Source: Pseudomonadota bacterium
GTDB taxonomy: Bacteria > Pseudomonadota > Gammaproteobacteria > Burkholderiales > Burkholderiaceae_C
Direction: 5' to 3'
Assembly (NCBI GenBank): GCA_018241895.1
Contig: JAFECX010000221.1
Coordinates: 1 to 63,126, forward strand
DNA length: 63,126 bases
Shown: positions 30,293-39,186 of the stretch, in pieces
Position numbering within the stretch: position 1 is the first letter of the stretch
Layout: each line of letters begins with the position of its first letter
Translations under genes and position numbers: made by a program
Notes under the pieces: model-generated
What the model saw: the letters and a program-made list of their open reading frames with translations, nothing else
The model's database searches: none
What the model was told of the DNA's origin: nothing

Positions 30293-31354
30293 TCACTCGA
30301 GCAGCGTGCCGACGCCGGCGACCGGCGTGAGCCAGGCGCGCTCGCCGGCGCGCAGCAAGCGCCCGGCGACCGGATTCGGATGATCGACGACGAGGGGGCC
30401 GACCGAGGGCACCTCGATCAGGTATTCGACCAGGCTGCCGAGGAACATCGCGCGGCGCACGGTGCCGGCGAGCGCGCCGCGCTCGGCATCGACGGCGATG
30501 GCCTCGGGCCGCAGCACCAGCGTCGCGCGCTCGCCCGCGCGCCGGCCGTGCGGCCTGACGGCGAGCGGCATGCCGGCCAGGCGCACGCGGTGCTCGTCGA
30601 GCACGTCGACGGCGACGAAGTTGGCGCGGCCGATGAAGTCGGCGACGAAACGGTTGGCCGGCGCGCCGTAGATCGCGCTCGGCGTGCCGATCTGCTCGAC
30701 GACGCCGGCGTTCATCACCACGATCAGGTCCGAGATGCTCATCGCCTCGGCCTGGTCGTGCGTGACGTAGACGGTCGTGATGCCGACGCGCTGCTGCAGC
30801 TCGCGGATCTCGACGCGCATCTGCTCGCGCAGCTTGGCGTCGAGGTTGGACAGGGGTTCGTCGAACAGCAGCAGCCGCGGCTCCATCACCAGGCAGCGCG
30901 CGAGCGCGACGCGCTGCTGCTGCCCGCCCGAGAGCTGGTGCGGCTGGCGCGCGGCCAGCGCCGCCAGCCCGGTGAGTTCGAGGACGCGCTCGACGCGCTC
31001 GCGCAGCGCGCGCGCTGCGACGCGGCGCAGTCGCAGCCCGAAGGCGACGTTCTCGAACACGTCCAGATGCGGGAAGATCGCGTACGACTGGAACACCATC
31101 GCCGTGTCGCGCATGTGGGGCGGCTCGTCGTCGATGCGTCGCGCACCGAACCAGATCTGGCCCGCGCTGGGCTCCTCGAAGCCGGCGATCATGCGCAGCA
31201 GCGTCGTCTTGCCGCAGCCCGAGGGCCCGAGCAGCGTGACGAGCTGCCCCTTGTCGACTTCGAGGCTCACGTCGGCGACCGCGAGGGTGCGCCGGCCGTC
31301 GCGGTCGCGGCCGGCGAACTCCTTGCGCAGCGCGACGAGTCGCAGGTCCTTCAT
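30293..31354 (-). CDS. ABC importer ATPase of the FbpC/AfuC type
   Basis: ATP-binding subunit (353 residues) of a binding-protein dependent importer. Walker A GPSGCGKTT at 43-51, signature LSGGQQQR, Walker B LLLFDEPLSNLD and the switch histidine in YVTHDQAEAM are all present. The C-terminal TOBE-like regulatory domain occupies about 240-353. Together with the permease and the binding protein upstream it forms a set usually labelled iron(III) import, but the same family imports thiamine, phosphonates and other small anions. It follows the permease gene after 18 bases. Confidence 0.93.
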   Translation of the reverse strand: MKDLRLVALRKEFAGRDRDGRRTLAVADVSLEVDKGQLVTLLGPSGCGKTTLLRMIAGFEEPSAGQIWFGARRIDDEPPHMRDTAMVFQSYAIFPHLDVFENVAFGLRLRRVAARALRERVERVLELTGLAALAARQPHQLSGGQQQRVALARCLVMEPRLLLFDEPLSNLDAKLREQMRVEIRELQQRVGITTVYVTHDQAEAMSISDLIVVMNAGVVEQIGTPSAIYGAPANRFVADFIGRANFVAVDVLDEHRVRLAGMPLAVRPHGRRAGERATLVLRPEAIAVDAERGALAGTVRRAMFLGSLVEYLIEVPSVGPLVVDHPNPVAGRLLRAGERAWLTPVAGVGTLLE

Positions 31355-31372
31355 GTCGTGCGCCCGCTTCGT

Positions 31373-33049
31373 TCAGATCCGCATGCGCGCGCGCTCGCCG
31401 CCCATGCGCTCGACGAAGGCGCCGATGGCCGCGATGGCGACGACGACGATGGCGATCAGCACGACGCTGAAGGCCGCCGCGACGCCCAGGCGCCCCGAGC
31501 CGACCTGGCTCAGGATCTGCACCGTCATCAGGTTCCAGCTCGCCGAGACGAGGAAGATCGCGGCGCTGATCGCCGTCATCGCGCGCACGAAGGCGTACAC
31601 CAGCGCCGAGAAGAAGGCCGGCGCGACGAGCGGCAGCGTGACCTTGCGAAACGTCGTCAGGCTGTTCGCACCGAGGTTGCGCGCCGCCTCCTCGATCGCC
31701 GGGTCGATCTGGCGCAGCACCGCGATGCCCGACTGGATGCCGACCGGCATGTAGCGGAACACGAACGCCGCCACCAGGATCGCCAGCGTGCCGGTGAGCA
31801 GGATCGGCGGCGCATTGAAGGCCAGGATGTAGCCGATGCCGACGACGGTGCCCGGGACCGCGAAGTTCAGGATCGCGCCGAGCTCCATCAGGCCCTTGCC
31901 CGGGAAGCGGCCGCGCACGACGGCGAACGCGATCAGCATGCCGAGCACGCCGCTCAGCGGCGTCGACACGACGGCGATCACGAGCGTGTCCTTGACGGCA
32001 TCGAAGCCGACCTGGAACACGTAGACGAAATGCTCGAGCGTCGGCGTGTAGTCGGTGCCCCAGACGCGCGTCGTGGCGCCGACGACGATGACGGCATAGA
32101 ACACCGCCACCACCAGCGAGAACAGCAGCACGCCCGCGTACAGCAGCCATTTCGTGCGCGCGCCGACCAGCCTCGACGTTGCGAGCGCGGGCTTGCCGGT
32201 GATGGTCACGTACCGGCGCCGCGCCAGGTAGTAGCGCTGGATCGCGAATGCGCTCAGGCTGGGCAGCAGCAGCACGACGGCCAGCGCCGCGCCGCGCGCG
32301 AGGTCGAACGAGCCGGTGATCTCGAGGTAGGCCTGCGTGGCGAGCATCGGAAACGCGGCGCCGGCGAGCACGAGCGGATTGCCGAAGTCGGCCAGCGACT
32401 CGATGAAGACGACCAGGAAGGCGCCCGCGATGCCGGGCAGCGACAGCGGCAGCGTGACGCGCGTGAAGGTCTGCCAGCGGCTGGCGCCGAGGTTGAAGCT
32501 GGCGTCCTCGAGCGTGGTGTCGATCGATTGCAGCACGCCGCGCAGCGACAGGTAGGCGATCGGCGTGAAGGTCAGCAGCTGCGACAGCACGACGCCGCGA
32601 AAGCCGTAGATGCTCGAGTCGGCAAGCCACGGCACATGCCGCGTGACCAGACCGTTGAAGCCGAACAGCAGCAGGATCGACACCGCGGTGACGAACGGCG
32701 GCGAGATGATCGGCAGCACGCTCACGAGGTGCAGCGTGCGCTTGGCCGGCACCTCGGTGCGCGTGACGACGAAGGCGATCAGGTAGCCCAGCGCGGTGCC
32801 GACGACACCGACGATGGCGCCGACCGCGACGCTGTTGACGAGCGCGTTGCGGTACAGCTTGCGCTCGGCGACGATGCGGTAGTGCTCGAGCGTCCACGCG
32901 TCGCCGTCGCGCACGCTCGTCAGCAGCACCTTGACGAGCGGGTAGGCGACGAACAGCCCCAGCGCGACGAAGATCGCCACCACGAGCGTGAGCCACACCG
33001 GGTCGCGCGCCAGCCGCCTCAGCGTGGCCGGCACGGCGTGGGCGCGCAC
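31373..33049 (-). CDS. ABC importer permease of the FbpB type (two fused permease domains)
   Basis: Fused inner-membrane permease of 558 residues with about twelve helices. Each half has an EAA loop that contacts the ATPase: EDASFNLGASRWQTFTRVTLPL and, in the second half, EEAARNLGANSLTTFRKVTLPL. Such fusion is normal for FbpB/ThiP-like permeases. The start is a GTG at 33049 without a clear ribosome site; a second in-frame GTG lies five codons on. It follows the binding-protein gene by 33 bases and is probably cotranscribed. Confidence 0.92.
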   Translation of the reverse strand: MRAHAVPATLRRLARDPVWLTLVVAIFVALGLFVAYPLVKVLLTSVRDGDAWTLEHYRIVAERKLYRNALVNSVAVGAIVGVVGTALGYLIAFVVTRTEVPAKRTLHLVSVLPIISPPFVTAVSILLLFGFNGLVTRHVPWLADSSIYGFRGVVLSQLLTFTPIAYLSLRGVLQSIDTTLEDASFNLGASRWQTFTRVTLPLSLPGIAGAFLVVFIESLADFGNPLVLAGAAFPMLATQAYLEITGSFDLARGAALAVVLLLPSLSAFAIQRYYLARRRYVTITGKPALATSRLVGARTKWLLYAGVLLFSLVVAVFYAVIVVGATTRVWGTDYTPTLEHFVYVFQVGFDAVKDTLVIAVVSTPLSGVLGMLIAFAVVRGRFPGKGLMELGAILNFAVPGTVVGIGYILAFNAPPILLTGTLAILVAAFVFRYMPVGIQSGIAVLRQIDPAIEEAARNLGANSLTTFRKVTLPLVAPAFFSALVYAFVRAMTAISAAIFLVSASWNLMTVQILSQVGSGRLGVAAAFSVVLIAIVVVAIAAIGAFVERMGGERARMRI

Positions 33050-33082
33050 GCGCGCTGCGGGTGGCGTTCCGGCCGGGCCGGG

Positions 33083-34069
33083 CTACTGCCCGAGCACGTC
33101 CTTGAGCCAGCGGTTGACGAGCCGCTTGCGGTTCTGCGCCGCATAGGCGGCGTCGGACTCGACCAGCTTGATGTCGGCAAGCGAGGGCACGCCCTTGCCC
33201 GCGCTCACGTCGTTGCGAATCGGCAGGAAGTAGGTCTTGGCGGCCACCATCGCCTGCTGGCCCTTTTGCGAAATGATCCAGTCGACGAGCCTGTGCGCCT
33301 CGGCGGCGCGCGCTGCGCCCTTGACGATCGAGACGGCGGCGACTTCGTGGCCCACACCCTCCTTGGGGAACACGACGTCGACCGGATAGCCCTTGTCGGC
33401 CAGTTCGAGAAAGCCGGGCGTGAACTGGATCGCGATCGCGCAGCCGCCCAAGCCGAGCGCGGCGCTGGGCGCGGTGCCGCTCTGCGTGTAGGTCTGCACG
33501 TTGGGGCCGAGCTTCTTCATGTATTCGAACGCCTGGTCCTCGCCCATCAGCTTGACGAGCGTGAGGATCAGCTCGTACGAGGTGCCCGAGGTCTGCGGCG
33601 AGGGCATCTGGATCAGGCCCTTGTAGGCCGGATTCAGGAGATCGGCCCACGATCGCGGCACCGGCGCGCTGCGCTTGGCGAGCAGGTCGGTGCGCACGCC
33701 GAGGGCGAGCGGATTGGTGTAGATCGCGTACCAGGAGCCCTTGGAATCCCTGTATTGGGCGGCCAGCTCGTGGGCCTGCGGGCTGACGTAGTCCTCGACC
33801 AGGTTGCGCTCGGCGGCGATGACGTGGTTCTCGACCGGCGCGCCGAACCAGACGTCGGCCTGCGGGCGATTGGCCTCGGCCTCGAGGCGCGACAGCGCCG
33901 GCCCGGTGGACAGGAACACCATGCTGACCTTGACGCCCGTGTCGGCCGTGAACGCGCTCAGGATCTTCCTTGCATTCGCCTCGTCGACGCTGCTGTAGAC
34001 GGTGAGCGTCTGCGCGGCGGCCGAGCCGAGCAGCGCACACGTGAGCAGGAAAGCGAACCAGCGCTTCAT
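33083..34069 (-). CDS. ABC importer substrate-binding protein, family 1 (FbpA-like)
   Basis: Periplasmic binding protein of 328 residues. The signal peptide MKRWFAFLLTCALLGSAAA is cut near AAAQ. Family text includes TLTVYSSVDEANARKILSAF, ADVWFGAP and the PSPQTSGTSYELILTLVK region. The adjacent tyrosine pair that binds iron in true FbpA proteins is absent; the corresponding stretch reads AIQFTPGF. The substrate is therefore open. AGGAG lies 7 bases before the ATG at 34069, which decides this start over an in-frame ATG two codons upstream. Confidence 0.9.
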   Translation of the reverse strand: MKRWFAFLLTCALLGSAAAQTLTVYSSVDEANARKILSAFTADTGVKVSMVFLSTGPALSRLEAEANRPQADVWFGAPVENHVIAAERNLVEDYVSPQAHELAAQYRDSKGSWYAIYTNPLALGVRTDLLAKRSAPVPRSWADLLNPAYKGLIQMPSPQTSGTSYELILTLVKLMGEDQAFEYMKKLGPNVQTYTQSGTAPSAALGLGGCAIAIQFTPGFLELADKGYPVDVVFPKEGVGHEVAAVSIVKGAARAAEAHRLVDWIISQKGQQAMVAAKTYFLPIRNDVSAGKGVPSLADIKLVESDAAYAAQNRKRLVNRWLKDVLGQ

Positions 34070-34464
34070 GGGCATCTCCTTGTGCGGTGGGGATCGGATC
34101 GCCACGGGCATGGCGGCGCGCGGCGCGATGCGCTCGGGGAGGCGGTCGGCGCGGCGATCGTCGGCATGCGGCGGCGGAGCAGCGGGGGCGCAGCGGCGAC
34201 GCTCTGCCGCCGGACGGCGACACCGGGGGTGCGCTGCCGGCGCGCGCGTTCGCCGCCACGTTGCGGCGGCACTATACGCCGCCGGCTGTGTGCCGGTCGG
34301 CAAGGGGCTCGCAGCGCTGCTCAGCGCGGCGTGGACGTTGCTGCGGCCACGCTGATCGAGGACGAGGCCCTCGGCGGCCGTGTTGCCGTCGGGCCGGCAT
34401 CCGGGCGCCTCCCGCTGCGGGTGCGCGGCGCGCGCTGCTCAGCGGCGCCGCGCGTGCGCCGCCG
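34070..34464. other. Intergenic region upstream of the importer operon
   Basis: 395 bases without a gene. A TATAGT on the minus strand (34276-34271) is a good -10 match inside a GCGGCG/CGCCGC hairpin, but no -35 box is correctly spaced. No Fur-like palindrome is visible. The right end lies just beyond the stop of the small exported protein gene. Confidence 0.45.
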
Positions 34465-34860
34465 TCACTGTGCGGCGGCGGTGGCCGTCACGCTGCGCTG
34501 CTGTGCGTTCAGGCACTCGTCGGCCTCGCGCTGCCCGCGCCTGGCGTTGAGCAGCATCGACTTGGTGGGGATCTGGATCCAGACCATGCCGGCGCGCTTG
34601 TCCTCGAGCCGCACCGCACCGGTGGTCGTGACCTCGGGCACCACGTCATAGCTCGCGCGCTTGAACTCGAGCCTGAAGTGGCCGGCATGCCCTTCGACCG
34701 GCGTCAGCTTGACCTGCTGTCCGAACTCGCACTGCGCGACGCCGGTGTACACGTGCGCCGCAGCTTCCATCTGCTGGGCATCGAGATGGTCGGCGTGCGC
34801 CGGCACCGAGGCGAGGGCAGCGGCAGCGGTGGTGGCGAGCAGGGTGCGCATCGACAGCAT
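34465..34860 (-). CDS. Small exported protein of unknown function
   Basis: 131 residues with a clear signal peptide (MLSMRTLLATTAAAALASVPAHA) cut near residue 23. The mature part is soluble and mixed alpha/beta in character (AHVYTGVAQCEFGQQVKLTP, FRLEFKRASYDVVPEVTTTGAVRLEDKRAGMVWIQIPTKSMLL), with only two cysteines that could form a disulfide. I do not recognise a family. GGAG lies 8 bases before the ATG at 34860; a second ATG three codons later would keep the signal peptide. It stands alone between the CoA lyase and the importer, on the same strand. Confidence 0.8.
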   Translation of the reverse strand: MLSMRTLLATTAAAALASVPAHADHLDAQQMEAAAHVYTGVAQCEFGQQVKLTPVEGHAGHFRLEFKRASYDVVPEVTTTGAVRLEDKRAGMVWIQIPTKSMLLNARRGQREADECLNAQQRSVTATAAAQ

Positions 34861-35003
34861 GGCAGGGCTCCAGTGGCAGGCCTCGGGGTGCCGGACATTC
34901 TTGCCGGGTTCGGCGTGCCGCATCGTAGCCGACGCCGCCGCCGTGCAAGCGGAGTTCAGTGTGCCAGCAGCGCGGCTGTTCGTGTGATCGGACGCGTGAT
35001 CCG

Positions 35004-36053
35004 TCACCCGGCGGGCGCGTCGCCTGCCGGTCGCGTCCGTGCCGCTGCGTTGCCGCCGAACCACGCCGCACGCAGCGCAGCCGGCGGCGGCGTGGTGCCG
35101 ACCCAGCCGGTGCGCTCGGCGCGCTCGATGAGCTGCCAGAAGTAGCGGTAGCTCGCGCGATCGTGCAGCCGGTCTTCGCCGCCGTGGCGGTGGCGGATCG
35201 GCGCCCAGTGCGCGGCCTGGGCGGCTTCGACGATCTCCAGCGCCAGCGCGAGCTCGTCGGCGCGCGGCGCGAAGGCCTCGACGATGGGCCGGATCTGCGC
35301 CGGATGGATGCTCCACATGCGCGTGTAGCCGAGCTCGGCGGCGGCGCGGCGCGCAGCGCGCCCGATGGCCTGCGCATCGGCGAGTTCGGTGACCACGCTG
35401 TGCGAGGGCACCTTGGCCTGCGCGTGGCAGGCGGCGGCGATCTCGAGCTTGGCGCGCAGCACCAGCGGGTGCGTGAACTGGCCCTCGGCGTCCATGGCCG
35501 AGCGTGGGATGGCGCCGCGGTGCGCCGAGACGAAGTCCATCAACCCGAACGACAGCGACTCGATGCGCGGGTGCGCCGCGATCGCCGCCACCTCGGCCAG
35601 CGCGCCGTGCGTCTCGATGAGCGCGTGCAAGGGCACGGCACGGCCGCCGGCGCGCTCGATCGCGTCGGCCGCCTGCTGCACGTCGGCCGCGCTGCGCGGC
35701 TTGGGCAGCATCAGGTACGCCGGTGCACGGGCGGCGCCGAGCACGACCTCGAGCACATCGTGAAAGCGCGCGTGCCCCCACGGCAGCAGCCGCACGCCGA
35801 CGCGGTCATGGCGGTTGGCGGCCGAGCCCAGCAGCTCGGCCACCAGGCGTGCGTGCTCGACCTCGGCGCCGACCGGTGCCCCGTCCTCGTTGTCCAGCGT
35901 GACATCGAACACCGGGCCCATCTCGGCCTGCAGGGCGAGGCTCTTGCGCATGCGTGCCTCGACACCGCTGTAGTGGTCGCACACGGGCAGCGCCGGCGCG
36001 GCGAGTTCCTCGGGTTCGAACAGTGCGGTGCGGGGCGGGGCGGGAGCGGACAT
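35004..36053 (-). CDS. HpcH/HpaI-family CoA-ester lyase
   Basis: Citrate-lyase beta-like TIM-barrel enzyme of 349 residues, in the group of malyl-CoA/citramalyl-CoA lyases. Metal-binding acid residues are expected in LIETHGAL (E about 157) and FDVTLDNEDGAP. YTRMWSIHPAQI near the C-terminus is characteristic. In Burkholderiales this gene commonly follows mdh, as here (165 bases downstream of the mdh stop), so a role at the TCA edge such as cleavage of malyl-CoA is plausible, but the substrate is not shown by sequence. Confidence 0.88.
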   Translation of the reverse strand: MSAPAPPRTALFEPEELAAPALPVCDHYSGVEARMRKSLALQAEMGPVFDVTLDNEDGAPVGAEVEHARLVAELLGSAANRHDRVGVRLLPWGHARFHDVLEVVLGAARAPAYLMLPKPRSAADVQQAADAIERAGGRAVPLHALIETHGALAEVAAIAAHPRIESLSFGLMDFVSAHRGAIPRSAMDAEGQFTHPLVLRAKLEIAAACHAQAKVPSHSVVTELADAQAIGRAARRAAAELGYTRMWSIHPAQIRPIVEAFAPRADELALALEIVEAAQAAHWAPIRHRHGGEDRLHDRASYRYFWQLIERAERTGWVGTTPPPAALRAAWFGGNAAARTRPAGDAPAG

Positions 36054-36168
36054 CGGGCAGGCCGGCGGTGGGTGGGGTGCGCCGCGCACGCGACGCGGGG
36101 GGGGATTCGTGCGGCGTCGCGCGGATGACGCCGTCCGGCGCGCAAGGCGTGAGCGGCACGAAAGGCGA

Positions 36169-36188
36169 GGGCGCCCCGCGAGGCGCCC
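36169..36188 (-). terminator. Probable terminator after mdh
   Basis: GGGCGCC and GGCGCCC form a perfect 7-base stem with a 6-base loop, about 30 bases after the mdh stop on its strand. The following CTTTCG gives only a weak T tract, so termination may be partial and leave some readthrough into the CoA lyase gene. Confidence 0.5.
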
Positions 36189-36218
36189 CCGATGCCCGCC
36201 TTCGGCGCGTGCCCGGCA

Positions 36219-37205
36219 TCAAAGCAGGTGCTGCACGCCGTCGCGCTCGCCGATCAACTCGGCCAGCGTCTTGTCGATGCAGCCCTGACTGAACTCGTCG
36301 ATCGGCAGACCCTCGACGACCTTGTAGCGCCCGCCCTCGCAGGTGACCGGCAAGCCGAACACGACGTCCTTCGGGATGCCGTAGGCGCCGTTGCTCGGCA
36401 CGCCCATCGTCACCCACTCGCCGCCGGTGCCCAGGGCCCAGTCGCGCATGTGGCCGATCGCCGCGTTGGCGGCCGATGCGGCCGAACTCATGCCGCGCGC
36501 GGCAATGACCGCGGCGCCGCGCTTGCCGATCATGGGCAGGAACACGTCGCGGTTCCATGCTTCGTCGCCGATCAGATCCTTGACGCTCTTGCCGTCGATG
36601 GTGGCGAAACGGTAGTCGGCGTACATCGTCGGCGAGTGGTTGCCCCACACGCACATCTTCCGGATGGCGTCCAGCGGACGGCCGGTCTTGATCGCGATCT
36701 GGCTGAGCGCGCGGTTGTGGTCCAGCCGCAGCATGGCGGTGAAGTTCTCGCGCGGCAGGCCCGGGGCACTCTTCATCGCGATGTAGGCGTTGGTGTTGGC
36801 CGGATTGCCCACCACCAGCACCCTCACGTCACGGCTCGCCGCCTTGTCCAGCGCCTTGCCCTGCGCGGTGAAGATCTGCGCGTTGGCCGCCAGCAGGTCC
36901 GAGCGCTCCATGCCGGGGCCGCGCGGACGCGCGCCGATCAGCAGCGCGTAATCGGTGTCCTTGAACGCCGCTTCGGCGCTCGAGTGTCCCTCCATGCCGG
37001 CCAGCAGCGGGAAGGCGCAGTCCTCGAGTTCCATCATCACGCCGCCGAGCGCCTTCTGCGCCTTCTCGTCGGGGATCTCGAGCAGTTGCAGGATCACCGG
37101 CTGCTCGGGGCCGAGCATCTGGCCGCTGGCGATCCGAAACAAGGCGGCATAGCCGATCTGGCCGGCAGCGCCGGTGACGGCCACGCGAACGGGCTTCTTG
37201 CTCAC
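36219..37205 (-). CDS. mdh: Malate dehydrogenase
   Basis: NAD-dependent malate dehydrogenase of the TCA cycle, 328 residues, of the LDH-like type common in Burkholderiales. The nucleotide-binding G12-AAG-QIG18 opens the protein; the catalytic histidine is in [12 protein letters not shown], and the substrate arginines are in the [15 protein letters not shown] loop. The start is a GTG at 37205 with GAGGAG nine bases upstream. It is divergent from the GntR regulator, with the predicted operator between them. Confidence 0.97.
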   Translation of the reverse strand: MSKKPVRVAVTGAAGQIGYAALFRIASGQMLGPEQPVILQLLEIPDEKAQKALGGVMMELEDCAFPLLAGMEGHSSAEAAFKDTDYALLIGARPRGPGMERSDLLAANAQIFTAQGKALDKAASRDVRVLVVGNPANTNAYIAMKSAPGLPRENFTAMLRLDHNRALSQIAIKTGRPLDAIRKMCVWGNHSPTMYADYRFATIDGKSVKDLIGDEAWNRDVFLPMIGKRGAAVIAARGMSSAASAANAAIGHMRDWALGTGGEWVTMGVPSNGAYGIPKDVVFGLPVTCEGGRYKVVEGLPIDEFSQGCIDKTLAELIGERDGVQHLL

Positions 37206-37263
37206 GTCGTTCTCCTCGAAAAAGTGGGCGGGATTCTACCTAGCCGTGCTGACGCGACTCTTA

Positions 37264-37279
37264 TGTCTTAGCCAAGACA
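37264..37279. promoter_or_regulatory. Predicted GntR operator between mdh and gntR
   Basis: TGTCTT-AGCC-AAGACA, a perfect 6-base inverted repeat with a 4-base spacer, in the only AT-rich part of the divergent region. GntR dimers of the HutC type bind short palindromes of this kind. It is 59 bases from the mdh start and 36 bases from the regulator start used here, so one bound dimer could control both. Confidence 0.6.
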
Positions 37280-37314
37280 ATGGCGCGATGCAAGACGCGA
37301 AGGAGCCGACGCGC

Positions 37315-38103
37315 ATGCCCGATGCCGGGCCGCATGCCCGTGCCGGCAGGCAGGTCGGCGGCGCCACGCGCGAGGTGCCCGCGACCCCGTCGTTCAGCCC
37401 GCTGTACCAGCAGATCAAGACGCTGCTGCTGCGCAGCCTGCAGCAGGGCGACTGGCAGCCCGGCGAGCTCATCCCGAGCGAGATCGAACTGGCCGCGCGC
37501 TACAAGGTGAGCCAGGGCACGGTGCGCAAGGCGATCGACGAACTGGCAGCCGAGAACCTGCTGGTGCGGCGCCAGGGCAGGGGCACGTTCGTCGCCACGC
37601 ATGCCGAGGAAGGCACGCGCTACCGCTTCCTGCGCCTGACGCCCGACGACGGCCAGGTGCCGCCGCGCCTCGAGCGGCGCCTGCTCGACTGCCGCCGCAT
37701 GCGTGCCACGGCCGACGTCGCGCGCGCGCTCGGGCTGGGCAGCGGCGAGGCGGTGGTCGAGGTGCGGCGGCTGCTGCTCGAAGGCGAGCGCGCGCTCGTG
37801 CTCGACGACCTGTGGCTGCCGGCGACGCTGTTCGGTGCGCTGGATGCCGAACTGCTCGCACGCTGGCGCGGGCCGCTGTACCGCCTGTTCGAGGCCGAGT
37901 TCTCGGTGCGCATGATCCGCGCCGAGGAGAAGATCCGCGCCGTGGCCGCGTCGGCCGACGAAGCGCGCGTGCTCGGCGTGGCACCCGCCACGCCGCTGCT
38001 GCTGGTCGAGCGGCGTTCCTACACGTATGGCGCGCGGCCGGTGGAGCTGCGCCGCGGCCTGTACCTCACCGAGCGCTGGCACTACCGCAACGAACTGGGC
38101 TGA
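37315..38103 (+). CDS. GntR-family (HutC-type) transcriptional regulator of the TCA block
   Basis: N-terminal winged helix (PLYQQIKTLLLRSLQQGDWQ ... ELAARYKVSQGTVRKAIDELAAENLLVRRQGRGTFVA, about residues 22-90) and a C-terminal UTRA effector domain (about 100-255, ending RRGLYLTERWHYRNEL). 262 residues. I use the ATG at 37315 because AAGGAG lies 9 bases upstream; an in-frame ATG at 37288 would almost touch the palindrome and has no ribosome site. Between mdh and sdhCDAB it is the obvious candidate to repress both; the effector is unknown. Confidence 0.9.
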   Translation: MPDAGPHARAGRQVGGATREVPATPSFSPLYQQIKTLLLRSLQQGDWQPGELIPSEIELAARYKVSQGTVRKAIDELAAENLLVRRQGRGTFVATHAEEGTRYRFLRLTPDDGQVPPRLERRLLDCRRMRATADVARALGLGSGEAVVEVRRLLLEGERALVLDDLWLPATLFGALDAELLARWRGPLYRLFEAEFSVRMIRAEEKIRAVAASADEARVLGVAPATPLLLVERRSYTYGARPVELRRGLYLTERWHYRNELG

Positions 38104-38366
38104 GCGTGCGCACCAGTCGACTCGAGCGCCATCGCGAGCTCCTCGGCGCGTGTGCCTGCAGCGCGGATCGCGTGGCCGCGCCGGCGGCGTGCGTTGCGGC
38201 CGCACGCGCCTGCGGCGCCGTGCGTGTCCGGCGCCGTGTGCGCACGCCGCCGCGTGGGTACGGCGTCGGCGTCGTGCCGGCACGGCTCGAGTCGGCAGTT
38301 TCGAGCAAGCCCTATACGTTGCAATAAACTCGCCCGATCCCAGTCGGTTTCCTCGAGAGCCCCTCC

Positions 38367-38801
38367 ATGCCCGAGATGACGAACCACGCCGCGCGCCAGC
38401 GGCCCGGCACCATGCACCTGGCCAACGCGCTGCAGTACCGCATGCCGCTCGCGGCGCTGGTGTCGATCCTGCACCGCGCCAGCGGCGCGCTGATGTTCGT
38501 GCTGCTGCCGTTCGTGATCTGGATGTTCGACACCAGCGTCAGCACCGAGATCAGCTACGAGCGCTTCACCAACGCCTTCGTGGCCGGCATCGGTTTCGTG
38601 CCGGCGCCGCTCGTCAAGGTGGTGGTGCTGGCGCTCGTCTGGGCCTACTTGCATCACGTGCTGGCCGGGCTGCGCCACATGTGGATGGACCTCACGCACC
38701 GCATGAGCAAGGAGCAGGGCCGCCACACCGCGGCGGCGACGCTGGCGACCAGCCTCGTGCTCACGTTCGGGCTGGCCGGCAAGCTGTTCGGCCTTTATTG
38801 A
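38367..38801 (+). CDS. sdhC: Succinate dehydrogenase cytochrome b556 subunit
   Basis: Membrane anchor of complex II. The 144 residues have three helices. [12 protein letters not shown] (33-44) carries the ubiquinone-site serine and arginine, and the motif H97-VLAG-LRH has the heme ligand equivalent to E. coli H84. First gene of sdhCDAB; the 263 bases upstream probably hold the operon promoter, with the AT-rich CTATACGTTGCAATAAAC stretch near 38,311-38,328 as the best location. Confidence 0.95.
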   Translation: MPEMTNHAARQRPGTMHLANALQYRMPLAALVSILHRASGALMFVLLPFVIWMFDTSVSTEISYERFTNAFVAGIGFVPAPLVKVVVLALVWAYLHHVLAGLRHMWMDLTHRMSKEQGRHTAAATLATSLVLTFGLAGKLFGLY

Positions 38802-38821
38802 AGAACGACGGAGGCACGACG

Positions 38822-39184
38822 ATGTCTGCGAGTTACGGCAGAAGGCGCAACGTGGTCGGCGCGCACTACGGCGTCGGCGACTGGCTCGCGCAGCGCCTGA
38901 GCGCGGCGCTGATGGCCGTCTTCACCCTCGTGCTGCTGCTGCAGTTGATACTGCCCGGGCCGCTCGGCTACGACAAGTGGGCCGGCATCTTCGCCGCGCA
39001 GTGGATGAAGGTGCTCACCTTCGCCGTCGTCGTCGCGCTCGGCTGGCACGCCTGGATCGGCATGCGCAACATCTTCATGGATTACGTCAAACCGATCGGC
39101 GTGCGCCTGGTGCTGATGGCGGCGGCGATCACCTGGCTGCTCGGCTGCATGGGCTGGGCGGTGCAGGTGCTCTGGAGACTCTGA
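38822..39184 (+). CDS. sdhD: Succinate dehydrogenase membrane anchor subunit
   Basis: Second complex II anchor, 120 residues and three helices. H76 in [16 protein letters not shown] is the second heme ligand, and D87-Y88 match the ubiquinone-site residues of E. coli SdhD. GGAGG precedes the ATG by 8 bases. It begins 20 bases after sdhC. Confidence 0.94.
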   Translation: MSASYGRRRNVVGAHYGVGDWLAQRLSAALMAVFTLVLLLQLILPGPLGYDKWAGIFAAQWMKVLTFAVVVALGWHAWIGMRNIFMDYVKPIGVRLVLMAAAITWLLGCMGWAVQVLWRL

Positions 39185-39186
39185 AC

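Noticed and set aside
34271..34276. TATAGT as the promoter of the importer operon
   Set aside because: A good -10 by itself, but no -35 box at a workable distance and nearly 200 bases from the start; not listed as a promoter.
30227..34651. Very long plus-strand open frame (about 1,470 codons) opposite the ABC importer genes
   Set aside because: It is antisense to three clear importer genes and its translation is a repetitive Arg/Asp/His/Val mixture, the usual shadow of GC-biased third codon positions.
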